Shown: positions 10,396-22,243, numbered from the stretch's first letter. The stretch is DNA of 64,000 bases from Nothophaeocryptopus gaeumannii (GCA_031771865.1 JASISA010000036.1:1178001-1242000), one strand, 5' to 3'. The notes: a model not told the origin generated them from the sequence alone. Made by a program: numbers and translations.

Positions 10396-11444
10396 CGTTG
10401 TGTGCAGTGGTCAAACCGGCCTGGCAGCCTCTTGCCTCTCCCTTGGAAGACTCTGCACACACATCCAAGGCACCTAACGCATATTCATGGCAGAATTCGC
10501 AGAGCAGAGGTGAGGTGGACCGGTGAAGTCGCGGGCCGGGTAGTGGGCGGGTTCGCACAACGTTCGCGGGTGATCTGATGATCTGTTCGTGGTCTACGGC
10601 GGGGGCGGTGGTAGATACTAGACTAGATACTGTAGCTGGACAGCACTGACTGAGGCAGCGAGGGCGGAGGAGAATGGAGGACGATTAATTAGTGAGGACC
10701 ACTGGTCGAAGGATGGCGTGTGAGATTGCAATGCTCTCCCTCTACCGGACACAGTCTCGCCCGACCAGCGGGAGATGGGCGTGTGGGTGTGGACGGTGCG
10801 AGACGAGACGTGCGGCGGTACACTCTCCTGGCAACGCAAATGCAAAATGCAGTCATTCCAAGGCTTTGGCTGCAGGTACCTAGCAGGGAAAGGCTCGCCG
10901 GCCGAAGTGCATCATTGGCAGATCAGCTCCAGTGCACGGCCGCCGAGCCGAGCAAGACTTCAGCAAAGGACAGACCACTGTGAGACGGCAGAGCGAGGCA
11001 AGCCAAAGCATGGCCATGGCCATGGCATTCCAGCCATCCCTGAGGTTGGCGTGGAGATGTGCCATGATGCGTCGACTCTTGCAGAACTAGCACAGGCGGA
11101 TCATTGCCGTTGTGCCTGCCACGAATTATCCCCATCGTTCGGGGACTCCCTTGAGTGCGCATACGGTAGATACGGTACATGTAGCAGCACAAGTCGATAC
11201 AAGCCAGTCTCATGAGGCTCGCTTGCAGGAGCGGCAATTGGCCTCCACGAACAATCTTCTTCTGCCATGCTTCCGGGCGTGCATGCATATCACATATGAC
11301 AGACCAAGACTGGATCGGAGCTATCTTTCACGATTCGCTAAGCTCCGCCCAATCAGCAGCGTGCACAGAAGACAGACAGGGCCAAGCCGTCAAGGGTTCC
11401 TCCTCACACAGTTCACGTCGTGCGGCCTTCTCCTCGGTACGAGT

Positions 11445-11476
11445 CTACCTGAGTCTGACTACCTGAGTCTGACTAC
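11445..11476. repeat. short tandem repeat, 14-nt unit
   Basis: The unit ctacctgagtctga occurs twice head to tail and is followed by the first four bases of a third copy. Intergenic, no evident function. Confidence 0.8.
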
Positions 11477-12409
11477 ATTTGACCTGGCCCTTAGCTGCGC
11501 ATTGACTAACGGCCTTGCCGCTTCTAGTCAAAACCAATCGGCGTTTTGATGCTATCTCAATCTAATCTCCAGCCGCCGCCGCAGAGCCACTTTCGATATC
11601 ATCTCATCATCGACGTCCGCAGATCACATTCACGCTCAACACCTCACCGTGCAGCTCCGCCAGGCAAGGTTCATCAGATATCGCACTCCGAAACTCCGGT
11701 ACTCTGTGTGCTGTGCGATTTACGGGCTATCTGCAATCTGCAAGGTACAGGATTATCATCCAACACCTGGTGTGCTGCTGACAAGATATGACTCCTCCTT
11801 TTCTCGCACAGCGCAAGAAACCTGTCCGACTGGACCGCCCCGCCCATCGAGTTCACGCCGTTCAATGAAGCGGTGCCAGCTGTATCCCAGTCTTGACGGC
11901 CGCCACAGCCGAAGCAATGGGCGCTTTGCGACCACTCGGACCCTCGTCTGGGACAAACAAGGTGTCGATAAGTTCGAGCCAGCGGATCCCTGATCGCGTG
12001 AGTAGACCTGTAGGCTCCATTTTTGAACATCTTGGTACCTTCAAGCCTTCCAAGCCGCTTCGGCCTCTATCGGACAGCTGTATTCTATACATAACCGAAG
12101 CTGCTCGTATTCGATCTTGTACTGTTGCACTTATCATTGTTTGCAGCCTGCAGGAGGTGATGAACTCGCAGACTCTGCTACGTAGTAAGAGGAGTCGTGT
12201 GCATCTTGCCGTGCTGCTCAAATCACGGGAACGTGCATACCAGAGGCCGCGGGTCGCAATAAATTCTCCTAGCCTTTCCGTCGTATGCTGATAGGAAATT
12301 ATTTCCTCCTGACAGACGCACATAAAACGTACGTGTGTCCTTCGAGTAATCAGGGAATCAAACGTCGCACCTTGCACTGATTCATGCTCCAAGTCATGTG
12401 AAGAACGCT

Positions 12410-12436
12410 CCTTCCTTCCTTCCTTCCTTCCTTCCT
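12410..12436. repeat. CTTC microsatellite
   Basis: About six and a half uninterrupted CTTC units just downstream of the MFS transporter stop codon. Likely length-variable between strains. Confidence 0.9.
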
Positions 12437-12525
12437 CATCTGGCTCTAAAGTCTATTGAACGCTCCAAACGCCTTCGCTGTGATGACTGCAGAAGGGGAT
12501 GCAATCAATGCAATGCAATGCAGTA

Positions 12526-14538
12526 TTACACCTGCTTTTCCGGATCCCCATGCGTACGCGATTGCTGTCGTTCTTCAAGCTGTCGCTCTTTCTCTTCCTT
12601 CTCTGCCTTCTTCCTCTTCAACTCCTGACACCACTTGCTGTTCGCCCTAATCCGATCTCCGTACTTGATGAAGACAAACGGCACCACCCCCATCAATATG
12701 CTCACAAACCCGAGTAAGCTACAACTCCATGCGATGCCCAGTGTGGTATACATCGGTCTCGCAGCGAACGGCATCACAACTGCAAAAATGCTACGGGAAC
12801 ACGACGCAGCTCCCATCGCGCTGGCCGCAAATATCTCGTAGGCGTCCACGATATAGTTGATCAAAGCCATGAATATCAGAAGAAACCCAATGCCGAAAGG
12901 CAACGCACTTAAAGTTGGCACAATCCAGTGTATATCTGGCCTTGCCGTCCATCCCAACCAGAACAAACTGACGGCAAACAGCGGTGCGCCAAGAAGCGCA
13001 ATCGGAAGCCGGACGTATTCTTCTTTCTCTGCCCAAGCCGGAGGTGGTGTTCTGGCTTTGGCGTTTTCCAAATAATGCTCCCAGTAAATGTAGATGACGC
13101 CTGCTATCATCGCTCCAACGCCAATGGGGATGAACGTGAGACCCTCTTCGCCGGCGCTGAAACCGTAGGTACCTTGGTAGATTATTGGATATGCTTGGAA
13201 GAAAACTGCAATGACTCGTTCATCAGCAGCTGACATGGGATACTTTTTGTGGACGTTGACCCCACTTACTGAAGAAGACTGCATATGCCACGGAAAGGTA
13301 GAGACAACTGAATAGCACAATCCACTCGAACAGAAACATCCGCACGGGTCGGGTCAGGACGACCGTGAAGAACTCGCCCCAGCTTTGCTCCTCTAATTCT
13401 ATCGGCGCAGCATAGTTTGGATTGCCGGTCTCTTTGCGCAGTCGTTGGGCCTTGCGTCGAAGCAAGACGGGTCCATATGTTTCAGGCAGAAATATTACAA
13501 ACGGCCATGTAGCTCCAGCGATGATGAGACCGGCCCAGAACGTCCACCTCCATGAGACAGGAGCTACGAAGCCCGAGATGATGGGACCGATAAGTGGACC
13601 CCATGTAGTGGCAGCCATGAACAAAGTCACTGCTCTTCCGCGGGCTCGAGGTGTGCCGTAGATGTCGGCATAGATACCTCCAATCACCGAAACCGGTGTC
13701 GATGATCCGATACCAACCAGGAGCCGCATGACGATCAAACCGGAGAAGGTTGGAGCCAAAGCACAACCCAGGTGAAAAGCCGTGAAGACGATAAAAGTTC
13801 CAATGACGACCCATTTCCGGCCAAAGCTCTCGCTCATTGGTGCAAACACCTAATGTCACTATCAGTTGGAACGGTTTCGAGACACGAGAACTAGACATGT
13901 TACCATACCAATGGGCCTAGAACATAGCCGACTGTATTGAAGAGATATTATTAGCACCCAAGTCACCCGCACGCTTGTGTCTCAAGATGTATATCGCTAC
14001 TTACTGAGGTAAATGGATACCGGAAGCACTAGTAACGATTCATTGGTGATGTGGAAGTAGTCTGCGATTTCTTCAGTAGCACCAGAAGGCAAAGCACTGC
14101 CAATGGTGCTGTTAAGGACCAGGACTATGCTTGTCAAGGTAACATAAAGCTTTTTCGCGAGACCCTGACGGAAAAACCATCAGTGTGTGTGTCTCAAACA
14201 ATGCAGCGCTAATGTGCTGTTCAGTCTCTTACCCAGTTGTATGGGTTTGCAGGGTCGCCACGTTGAAACGATACGATGATCTGATCGTTGCCGATGCCAT
14301 CGTGTTCGCTGCTGGGACAAGGTGACGGCGAGTTTGAAGATTCTCGGGATAAGTCGACCTTTTCAGTCTCGATTTGTTTCTCGAAGTCCAGTCGGGATGT
14401 GGAGATGTCGTAATCCTCATCATGATCTGTGATTCTGGTTGTCTGGAGTCCAGCGAAGGCCCCTGCTGGTTTCTGCAGACTCCCTTGAGCCTCTGACTGG
14501 GGAGACGAAACCCCATCTCGCCCTTGCTTGGCGCTCAT
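12526..14538 (-). CDS. MFS drug:proton antiporter, DHA1 type
   Basis: Five exons: 14538-14233, 14164-14005, 13931-13909, 13849-13270 and 13205-12526 (582 residues); all junctions have GT/AG ends and matching phases. Residues 1-100 are a disordered acidic cytosolic tail ending NPYNW. Twelve membrane helices follow. The family loop motif between helices 2 and 3 is rebuilt across a 58-nt intron as GPLVFAPMSESFGRK, and RLLVGIGSSTPVSVIGG plus ARGRAVTLF match the fungal DHA1 subfamily that includes FLU1- and TPO-like transporters. The C-terminus is a charged helix of Lys/Glu. It should export drugs, polyamines or metabolites across the plasma membrane by proton exchange; the substrate cannot be told. 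No biosynthetic gene cluster surrounds it. The 23-nt third exon is unusually small but restores the conserved motif exactly. Confidence 0.88.
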
Positions 14539-15089
14539 CTTTATCTCGGGTGCACGGAACAAAGAGATGGTTGTGCCGCGATAGAGAGCCACATTGAGAG
14601 AGGAACAGAAGTAAACCGTGTTTGATGAGAAATGGTGTGCAATAATTGTCGGAGACAAGATCTTAACTTCGACGTACGCTAATCGTGCACTGCGAAAGAC
14701 CGCCGCTCAACGCAAGAAAAAGCCTCACTGTGCCATGATGAATGTGACCTGCGAGCTGTGAGGTCAACGGCTAGCCGGCATCTAATGCATCTTCACCAAG
14801 ACCTCTACCCTCGGATCGCGATTGTCTCCCGCAGCTCGAAGCGGAGACGCTCGAAACGCGGGACATTCCCGACATTGCGGCGTACAGCGTGGAGACTCCA
14901 AGACTGCGTTTCGTTGCTCAACAACATGTCGTATCATTGTTCGCATGTGAAAGTCGACAATGGCTTCGAACATGAGGCGGCGATGAAGGCTCACGCGTGT
15001 GTGGAGCTTGTCGCAGGCCGCGAACTGGAGCGAGCCGGTACTTGTGTGAGCGCAAGCAAGCCCAAAGTCGCACATGGCTTGCAGCTCCT
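14539..15089. promoter_or_regulatory. upstream region of the MFS gene
   Basis: About 0.55 kb between the MFS start and the 3' end of the prefoldin gene, both minus strand. It holds the transporter promoter. Open frames here (for example 14758-15282) are antisense shadows of prefoldin or lack coding character. Confidence 0.35.
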
Positions 15090-15649
15090 TCAAACCTCCA
15101 GGTTGATGCTCTTGCCGAAGCGTCCATACAGCTCTGCTTTGAGCGAGTTCATCTCTTCGGTGTACTCGCTGAGCTTCTCCTCCAGAGCTGAAACATCTGT
15201 ATCGATTCGTTGGACTGCGGCTGATAGCAACTCCTGTACTTCAGGGACAGGCAAGTTGAAGAATGAGTCTCCAATTTTGTAGCTATCACGTCGTGTCAGT
15301 CAATTTTTCAAGTACACATACCAGGTGCGATTACTTCGTACGGGACCTTATCGTCTTCATCAGCGAGCTCGAGCTCAGTCGAGATTTCCTCCAAGTCCTC
15401 CTTGTCTTTCTGAGGAGCACTATTAGCAAAGGCGTTGAAGCTAGTCTCGTGAATTCGAAACCAACCTGCTTGACCTTCAACTCCTCTTCAAGACCCTTCT
15501 GACGCGAATGCAGGCGACTGAAGCGGTTGATCCGATCTTGGTCTTCCTTGCGAACTTCCTTCTCTTCGCCAATCTCGGTCTCCTCCTCTCGCGAAAGCTG
15601 GTCGCATTAGTGTCCGAAAGGGTGCCCGGATATCGTTCCTGCTTACCAT
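15090..15649 (-). CDS. GIM3/PFDN4: prefoldin subunit 4
   Basis: Exons 15649-15647, 15597-15466, 15409-15342 and 15282-15090 (131 residues, usual length for the family). Prefoldin is the hexameric cytosolic chaperone that passes nascent actin and tubulin to CCT/TRiC. Family landmarks: MLSREEET start, EDQDRINRFSRLHSR in the N-terminal coiled coil, ELELADEDDKVPYKIGDSFF at the beta hairpins, and the closing LYGRFGKSINLE. The first coding exon is only the ATG, directly followed by GTAAGC; the next exon begins in phase 0 with LSREEE, exactly as family members begin. The third intron starts GTACGA and ends GTGATAG and is needed to give VPYKIGD. Identification is firm from the complete motif set. Confidence 0.93.
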
Positions 15650-18600
15650 ACGTCTCGACAACATCTTGGGTTGCAGGTGACGTCGTCAGAAACATGTTCT
15701 TAGTTGTCATACTCGATCTTACTCTCAGAAGGCAGGTTCAAACTGCCAAGCCGTGCACGGATGCTCCAGGGCAGGTGGGCCGAGAGCCAATGAGAGCTCT
15801 GGCCTGGGGGACCAGAGAAGCCTGGGGCACGCATTTCATCAAGAAGAGACGAAGAAAAAGTCACATCCAGCAGCATGAGGTGAAAGCTGATGCCGGATAT
15901 GTAGCGGAGCTGGATGGGCAGTTGAATATCCATTTCTTCATTACTTGAATACATTGATAAGCTGCCCTTCCTGCCGGATGCTGACGGCCGGGTCGTTCAA
16001 GGTGATCATGTTGAGAACGTCGAGAATTGATCACTGATGCTAGACGCTTACTGGCATCGTACTACTGGCTGTACTCGAATGAGTTAAAGAGTCTGTGACG
16101 GAAAGCCAGTCAGACTGAGATGCACATTAGTGCTTCGACGCAGCATGGGCACGATCAGTCCTCGGCATCGCGTATCCAATCTACAAGGCTCGTGATTCTG
16201 CTGGAAGGTCTTTGGAGCTCATGAGCAGCCAGCGCGCCATCAGCAATTTCAGATGGCGGTTCAGAAGCTACATATGTAGACCTCCATTGTCCTTGATCTT
16301 CTCTTACTCACTGCGCTAGGGGCAGGGCAGGTCACTCGCTGTCACTGGCGGCAGTCTTACTCGGTTTTGCAAGACCTAGACGTTTTCGCGCAAGGCAAAC
16401 AGCTCAGAAGCTGATTCTTTCAGCAATGAATGTGGTGTGAAACGTCTCGCAGGCGCCATGTTCATTTGCTACAGTGATCCTCTTCTGTATGGCGGGCGGA
16501 TCGACAATGATGGCCTCGACGACGAGCTCTTGCGGCTTTCATCTACACCGTGACGGTAGGAGCAGGACTCAGCCGCTTGTCGGCGCGTGCGCTGCGAAGG
16601 TACGAGGACGATCGGTGAGTCGGTCGTGGTCAAGGGAGCGGACCTCATGGGGCTTGAACAGCATGCTGTTCAGTAGTGATGAGCTGGGTTGGGTGCGTCA
16701 GTAGCGAGCTCGAAGCCGGCAAGGCACCGTGGACGCAGGCTCTGTCGACAGCTCAACGGCGAGGTAAAATTTCGTCTTTGCGCGTGCGCGACAGCGTGGG
16801 TGCGATGGACGTTGGTGAGGAAGAGTCATAGCCTTCTCCAACCGCCGGCGACAGCCAGCAACTTGATGAAAGTGTATTCGCCGAAGCGGTGGGCCATCAA
16901 AAATTGCCCCCGTGCCGCCCCCGAAGGAGAGACATAGTAGACCCTCGCCACGCTGTGCAATGTAGGAGTTTCTGCTAGATAGTCGCAAATCGTGAGCTGC
17001 GGTATCCGGAGAAGGTAAGTATGAAGAAGAGAGAAAACGAAGTGGGGAAGGGGAATGGCCGGCTACTTATACCAAGGCGAAGAGCGCACTGGCCGCATGC
17101 CTGTAGCGTGCTCGATTGTGGTGGGCAGGACTGAATCTGCAGGAAGTGGCTGGGGGGAAATTGCTCTGAGAGGTTCATATGACAGATATTGTGGTAAATT
17201 TGGAGGGTGCGAATTATGAGTGAATGCTTAGCTCACTCTTAAAATTTGATGGTCATTGCATCAAAGCTCCATTAAATCCACGCCCACCATCAGCGGGCAA
17301 GCGTATGTGAAAACTCTCGGGACGTTTTGCGAGCAGCATGAAATGATGCATCGCAACACATGATTTCCGGATTAAATCAGAGATTGTCGAGAATTAGTAT
17401 TGCCATGTTCACGTGTGACAGGAGTATCTCATGCCCAATCCCTCATGTCGTTCTGTTCTTCATGGCGACCTGCTAGTGGGAAGCAGCGATGAGATTCGCC
17501 TTGCAGTGTCGAATTTGACTCAGGGTTGCGCTCGCCTTCTCAGCACACAGCAAACTTGCCATCTTCTGAGGAGATTGTGCATTACTTGTGAACGAACTCG
17601 GTCTGGATGGACGCCCCCATCTCCGCATTTCGACTGCTTCTACAAAACACACTCCAAACTTGTCTTTGGCTCGGCCAGATCTTTCTACCGCTCGTGATCG
17701 TACTCCAAAACCTCCAGCGCGTGGCTTTGGTCAGCTAGATCCACCGGCCTTGGACGCGTGGCACGGCAGCAGAGACTACGACAGTTCGGGCGAGACAAGC
17801 GCCATGAATGACCCCTTGACTAGGCAGAGATTGGAAAGCCTCATGGATAGCCTACCGTAGCCTGCATGCAATTGCCGCAAGAACTTATACCACCATTGGT
17901 CCACGCATGCCGTTCAAGAGGCAGATGACCTAATGGCACAAGTATGGCATGCATGAGATGCCTTCTTGCCTGCATGATCTCGGTGCCGCACTTGGACCGA
18001 GCTATCGACTTTGGAGACCCCTGCGCGCGACGACAACGGGACATCCACCTGGCTGCCGCGGTGCCCAGTCCATCTGGAGAGCGTGGCAGGAAGCACTATC
18101 TCTGATCTCAATGATGTCGCGTGAGACGCCTGGCGCTTGTGGCTTTCTGGCACATACCACTCGCGTCGAATGGCTTCTTTTCTTGAGGGCTGCGTAAGCT
18201 CCGCAAACCTTCTCGCGAAGCTGCGACGATTCTGCCTGTCTCCTGACGCCCTTGACGGGATAGTCTGTTTGAGGTCATCCCTGCCACAGCTTCCACAGCC
18301 AACCGGATTGACGGATCCCCATCTATGTGCATTCGTAGGCCGGGTTTCTCACACCAAGGGCAACAGTCGAAACAGCCAAGCTTTCAGACAAGCACTGTCA
18401 AGCTCCGCATCGAAAGCTTGTCAGAAGCTTGGCTTGGTTTAGGGAGATGCTAGCGCAGCAGGACGAGATACAAGTAGGTCATGTAGGGCTTGTCAGCTTA
18501 TATTTGGATGTTGCTCCGCACACAAGCTCCAGGCACACGCTGCTTCCGGTCCATCACTCGTCAACTCAGCATGCCTTTCACTTTTACGCACATTATCATT

Positions 18601-18654
18601 CGTAAGAACAACACGAACACTCGTTGAGCAACTCGGCTTCATATATTATTCACC
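15650..18654. other. 3-kb gene-poor region
   Basis: No convincing gene. Open frames of 60-146 codons overlap on both strands without domains. The best coding-like stretch is 17588-17860 on the plus strand, ending NDPLTRQRLESLMDSLP, with balanced composition but only a GTG start and no clear upstream exon. Promoters of prefoldin (left) and of the secreted protein (right) must be included. No repeats or RNA genes recognised. Confidence 0.35.
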
Positions 18655-19587
18655 ATGAAGATAACCATAGTCGTCCTCACCTTCGGCATCCTCGCCTACG
18701 GCCTTCCTACGACGAGGCCAGGCTACAACGCCGTGGACGTCTGTGGTATGTCTCGGTTGATTGTTGGATCTCAATATAGTTCTCGACTAACATGGTATCA
18801 GATGCCATTGCCACGCCATTGCCTTTGCTTATCGCCTCCAATGAAGGAATTGAGGGATATGTGACTTTAGGTGATCACAAAGGTATGTGATCGTGACTCC
18901 TCTTCTGCGAACATTGCTAACAGCTACTAGAGAAGCGTGTCCAGAGTGTGATTCGGACGGCCGAGCGAGATGTGAAGGAAGACGAGAGACGGAGAAAGCA
19001 CCACAAGGGTAGGTCTCACGCAACATTTGCGAGGAATGGCGGTTCACTCGCTCATGTATTGGCTTTCCTCAGGAAAAGGCGAGTTCGGACAGTGGCGAGC
19101 AGAACGACGTTCTAGAAGCTGACGTTCCCAGGCCAAGACATTCGGAAGGGACACCATGATGAAAAGCACGCGAAGAACGAATTCAAGGCAAATAGCGCTC
19201 TCAACAAAGTTGGAGAAAAATACCACGACACGCGAACGATGAGTGAAGCCGAACAGAAAAGTTACGACGAGAGGGGAATGATGTTTCTAATGGGATCCGT
19301 CCGGAACTGGTGGCTGATCCAGATGACTTGGTTCAGAGAAGGGCAAGTACGGAGACAATCTTTCAAATATTTTGAATGAGTACTAACTTTGATTCTGATC
19401 AGAATGTGAGACGCGAGATGTCGATGAACGGGATAGGGCGGAAGATGAAGATCGAAACTGAGAAGGTAGACAAAAGATGTTTAGTGGTATGTCCATTCTT
19501 TTTCAATGTATCGAACACTGGGAAGCTGACAAGAAGCAGGAGTTTGGTTGGTTTGCCAACCCACGTTGGGTGTGCGATTCGTCTTAA
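18655..19587 (+). CDS. small secreted protein, five introns, candidate effector
   Basis: Exons 18655-18745, 18802-18882, 18931-19008, 19132-19346, 19403-19486 and 19540-19587 (198 residues); phases agree at all five junctions and the fourth intron has a perfect TACTAAC branch point. The protein begins MKITIVVLTFGILAYG, a classical signal peptide with likely cleavage near residue 16-18. The mature part is highly charged and helical (VIRTAERDVKEDERRRKHHK, then HHDEKHAKNEFKANSAL), followed by Trp-rich SVRNWWLIQMTWF and a tail ending WFANPRWVCDSS. It has three Cys residues, so it is not a knottin. No domain or family recognised. Five introns in 597 coding bases is dense for this window. A GC-AG intron plus a micro-exon could split the third intron (see findings). 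Function unknown; secretion is inferred from the signal peptide. Confidence 0.6.
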
Positions 19588-20211
19588 AGGTGGTCAGACA
19601 AGCAAAGTCCGGGAATTCCAAAAAATATCACTGTCGTTGGATGGATCAGTAGCAATACATTGGCGATTGGTAGAGCCAGTATCCCCACATTCGCTGCTCT
19701 AAGTTGCTCAATACCTAGGGAGATAGCATCAATCTGGCTTCCACGCATGTTATTGCCCACTCAAAGCTGGGCTCATTGAGGCAATGAAAAGTTTGTGATG
19801 ACAAGGAGTGGAGAAGGTGACCTGAAGCTGACGCTGAGAGCTCCTCATGAATGCTACAGTAAGGGTTGCTTGGCCCATCATGCTGTACGGTGGAGGTGAA
19901 GGAAAGACCGCAGGAGGGCGAATGTATACACCCATCGCGGCTGCTGGCGGCTGGGCGCCCCTGTCGTACCTCGTACCTCACAGCTGGCCCCTGCATTCCA
20001 GACAAAGCCAAACTACAATTCCGTAGCAGCTTCCGTCCTGCACCTTACTTGCACGCAGTCATTCTTTTGCTTTCATGAGCTTCATCTAGTTCCCATATGT
20101 ATTCAGAATTGTAATAATGAGCATTTACGCTTCACGAAGCCCACGACCATCTCCTGCATAGCGGTCCCACTCCGTTACAGTACTTCCCCAGATGCAGGTA
20201 CCAAACGCGGC
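19588..20211. other. intergenic, no gene seen
   Basis: About 0.6 kb between two plus-strand genes. Open frames such as 19715-20011 (-) show no domain. It presumably holds the promoter of the CAP59-like gene. Confidence 0.35.
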
Positions 20212-21447
20212 ATGCGACCCAAGAAGTCATGGAGGCACGACAATGCCTTTCAGCCGAAAGCGATTCTACGTCGATATGCGAAGATCTTAGCTGGTATACT
20301 CTTGTTTTGGAGCATCGTCGAGACCATCTTCGTCCGAAATGCACTGCTTCGCGAAGCAGCAAAAGAGCCAGCTCCTCTGGGAAAGGAAAAGATATTTATA
20401 TCTACAATCCATTGGACAAGCGAATGGGCGCTACGAACGTATTGGAACCCAGCACTCTTGGATCTAGTGAAGGAGATTGGACGAGAGAATGTATACGTGA
20501 GCATCTATGAGAGTGGGAGTACGTTGGATGATACGAAAGGCGCGTTACGCTCGTTGGATGCGGAGCTTGAGCAGGCTGGGATATCTCGAAAGATTGTACT
20601 GGAAGATACGACGCATCTCGAAGCTATGAATCAGCAGCCAGAAGGAGCTGGCTGGGTTGACACTGGCAAAGGGACTAAAGAGCTGCGACGGATACCGTAC
20701 CTGGCGAAGCTACGGAACAAAGCTATGGAGCCGCTGTACGAATTGGAGCAAGAAGGCTTGAAGTTTGACAAAGTACTGTTCATCAACGATGTTGTGTTCA
20801 ACAACCAAGACGTTCGAACGCTGCTATCTACAAGGAACGGAGAGTACGCGGCAGCCTGCGCGCTGGACTTCGGCAACACAACCGCCTTCTACGACACTTT
20901 TGCGCTTCGAGACTCGGAAGGTCACGACGCAGTCATGGGGCACTGGCCATTCTTCCGGTCGCGAGAATCTCGTCGTGAGCTGAAGAAGAGCAATCCCGTT
21001 CCAGTCAAGAGCTGCTGGAATGGAATGGTCGCCATGGATGCCGAGGCCTTCTACGGAGGTTACCGTTCATTGGCCTTCCGAGGCATTTCAGACAGCTTGG
21101 CGCAGTCCCATCTGGAAGGGTCGGAGTGCTGTCTCATACATGCAGACAACCCATTCTCTCGCTGGAAGGGCGTCTGGTTGAATCCGAATGTTCGTGTCGC
21201 GTACAAGCCGAGGAGCTATGAACGAGTGCATCGTGGAACGCCCTGGATATCGTCGATCAGGATAGTCTGGGGCTCTTGGATCAATCGAATACTTCGATGG
21301 ACTAGCACGCCTCGCTGGAAGGAGGGTGCAGTTGAGAAGCGGCTTGAAGACTGGAGGGCCGAGTCTTCTTCGATCTTTGAAAGCGGTCCTTTTTGCCTGA
21401 TCAATGAGATGCAGCTCATTGCCGACAATGGCTGGAAGCATGCTTGA
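20212..21447 (+). CDS. CAP59/CMT1-like mannosyltransferase (GT69)
   Basis: Single exon, 411 residues. Type II membrane topology: short basic cytosolic tail, one membrane segment (ILAGILLFWSIVETIFV, about residues 27-43), then a lumenal catalytic domain. Family landmarks of the CAP59/CMT1 (cryptococcal capsular-associated / alpha-1,3-mannosyltransferase) group: IHWTSEWALRTYWNPALLDL, NVYVSIYESGSTLDD, the nucleotide-sugar region FDKVLFINDVVFNNQDV, AAACALDFG...FYDTFALRDSEG, SCWNGMVAMDAEAF, and a C-terminal NGWKHA. It probably adds mannose to a cell-surface or secreted polysaccharide or glycolipid in the Golgi; the acceptor is unknown. In ascomycetes these genes are accessory, often several per genome, and lie in variable regions, which fits its neighbourhood here. 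Confidence 0.88.
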   Translation: MRPKKSWRHDNAFQPKAILRRYAKILAGILLFWSIVETIFVRNALLREAAKEPAPLGKEKIFISTIHWTSEWALRTYWNPALLDLVKEIGRENVYVSIYESGSTLDDTKGALRSLDAELEQAGISRKIVLEDTTHLEAMNQQPEGAGWVDTGKGTKELRRIPYLAKLRNKAMEPLYELEQEGLKFDKVLFINDVVFNNQDVRTLLSTRNGEYAAACALDFGNTTAFYDTFALRDSEGHDAVMGHWPFFRSRESRRELKKSNPVPVKSCWNGMVAMDAEAFYGGYRSLAFRGISDSLAQSHLEGSECCLIHADNPFSRWKGVWLNPNVRVAYKPRSYERVHRGTPWISSIRIVWGSWINRILRWTSTPRWKEGAVEKRLEDWRAESSSIFESGPFCLINEMQLIADNGWKHA

Positions 21448-21673
21448 GGCCCGAAAGTAGTCCACGAACTCGATTATCTCTGCAGGAATCACCTTCATCC
21501 AGAGATGTGTCTGCCTGCGCCCGCCGCTTTTGCGCCAAGTGCTGATGAATGTCGATCTCCGAAGGAATGCCAAGCCATCGTCTACCTTCAGCTGACCTTC
21601 GACATCAAGTTGTTTGCCGTCTGCATCTCCCGGAGCGCGCTCGTAAGATCACGTTGGTACATCGATCGGGACT

Positions 21674-22243
21674 ATGGTAGAGGAAATGGAGAGCCTGCTG
21701 ACCATAGAATCTGCTGCTAGCGAAGCATCAGTGCTCACACCGAGTCAAGCGTGAAAGTTATGTGACCGACGAGCGCTATGCAATGCTTTACTTCTCAGCT
21801 TCTTCGACAGCAAGTCTGGTGGTCTGGTCTCCGCTTCCGAGTCCCTAAAGCAAGTCTCAGAATCTCTCCTGCGGCACCATCTGGATTGCAACGAATCAAG
21901 CATCGACTTCATTCGACAGTATTGCTGCACCGATTTCCACTGGGTTAGCCAAAACGACGAATTCATACGTGGAAGTATCGATCTGGAGGACCACATACTG
22001 AACGTAAGAGAGTTTTGGGACCAGAACCCAAGCTTGCGCCTAAAGACGGGTAGTACGATTATTATTTTGGATGAGCAGGATGGATCTGCTCTTGTTGCTA
22101 TGCTGTGTATTGGAGTCGATACGACTAGTCTAAAGGCGAATTGGGAGACCATGGACTATCTATTCTGGAGAAAGAGTGACGACGAGGGGAGGTGGGTGTG
22201 CTATAAGCATTGCTCACTACGAGGAGGAGTGGCTTATCCTTGA
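21674..22243 (+). CDS. two-exon orphan protein
   Basis: Exons 21674-21750 and 21799-22243 (173 residues). The 48-nt intron starts GTGAAA and ends TTACTTCTCAG; joining gives MVEEMESLLTIESAASEAS...FFDSKSGGLVSASESL. The second exon has strong coding character: VSESLLRHHLDC, FIRQYCCTDFHWVSQNDEF, TGSTIIILDEQDGSALVAML, DYLFWRKSDDEGRWVCYKH. The central part looks like an alpha/beta fold with a buried IIILDEQDG strand-turn. Seven Cys residues but no signal peptide, so probably intracellular. No family recognised. It sits 227 bp downstream of the glycosyltransferase on the same strand. Confidence 0.5.

Larger units (their letters stand above)
10396..12525. other. 2.1-kb intergenic region, no convincing gene
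   Basis: Open frames of 60-176 codons occur on both strands but all are mixed-composition and overlapping, without domains, and none can be extended by clean splice sites. The region holds a 14-nt tandem repeat near 11,445 and a CTTC microsatellite near 12,410. The PHD gene promoter should be at its left end. Confidence 0.4.

Noticed and set aside
10396..12525. Several open frames up to 176 codons on both strands
   Set aside because: Overlapping, no domains, no ATG/splice structure that lengthens them, composition like non-coding DNA.
16474..16988. Overlapping frames on both strands suggesting a gene in the empty 15.7-18.6 kb region
   Set aside because: Neither frame has conserved motifs; starts and codon use are poor and no exon chain could be built.
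17588..17860. Plus-strand coding-like frame of 90 codons
   Set aside because: Only a GTG start, an in-frame stop just upstream and no good acceptor/first exon; mentioned in the gap entry but not called a gene.
12526..21447. Secondary-metabolite cluster around the MFS transporter and glycosyltransferase
   Set aside because: No PKS, NRPS, terpene or tailoring genes and no pathway regulator nearby; neighbours are prefoldin and unrelated genes.
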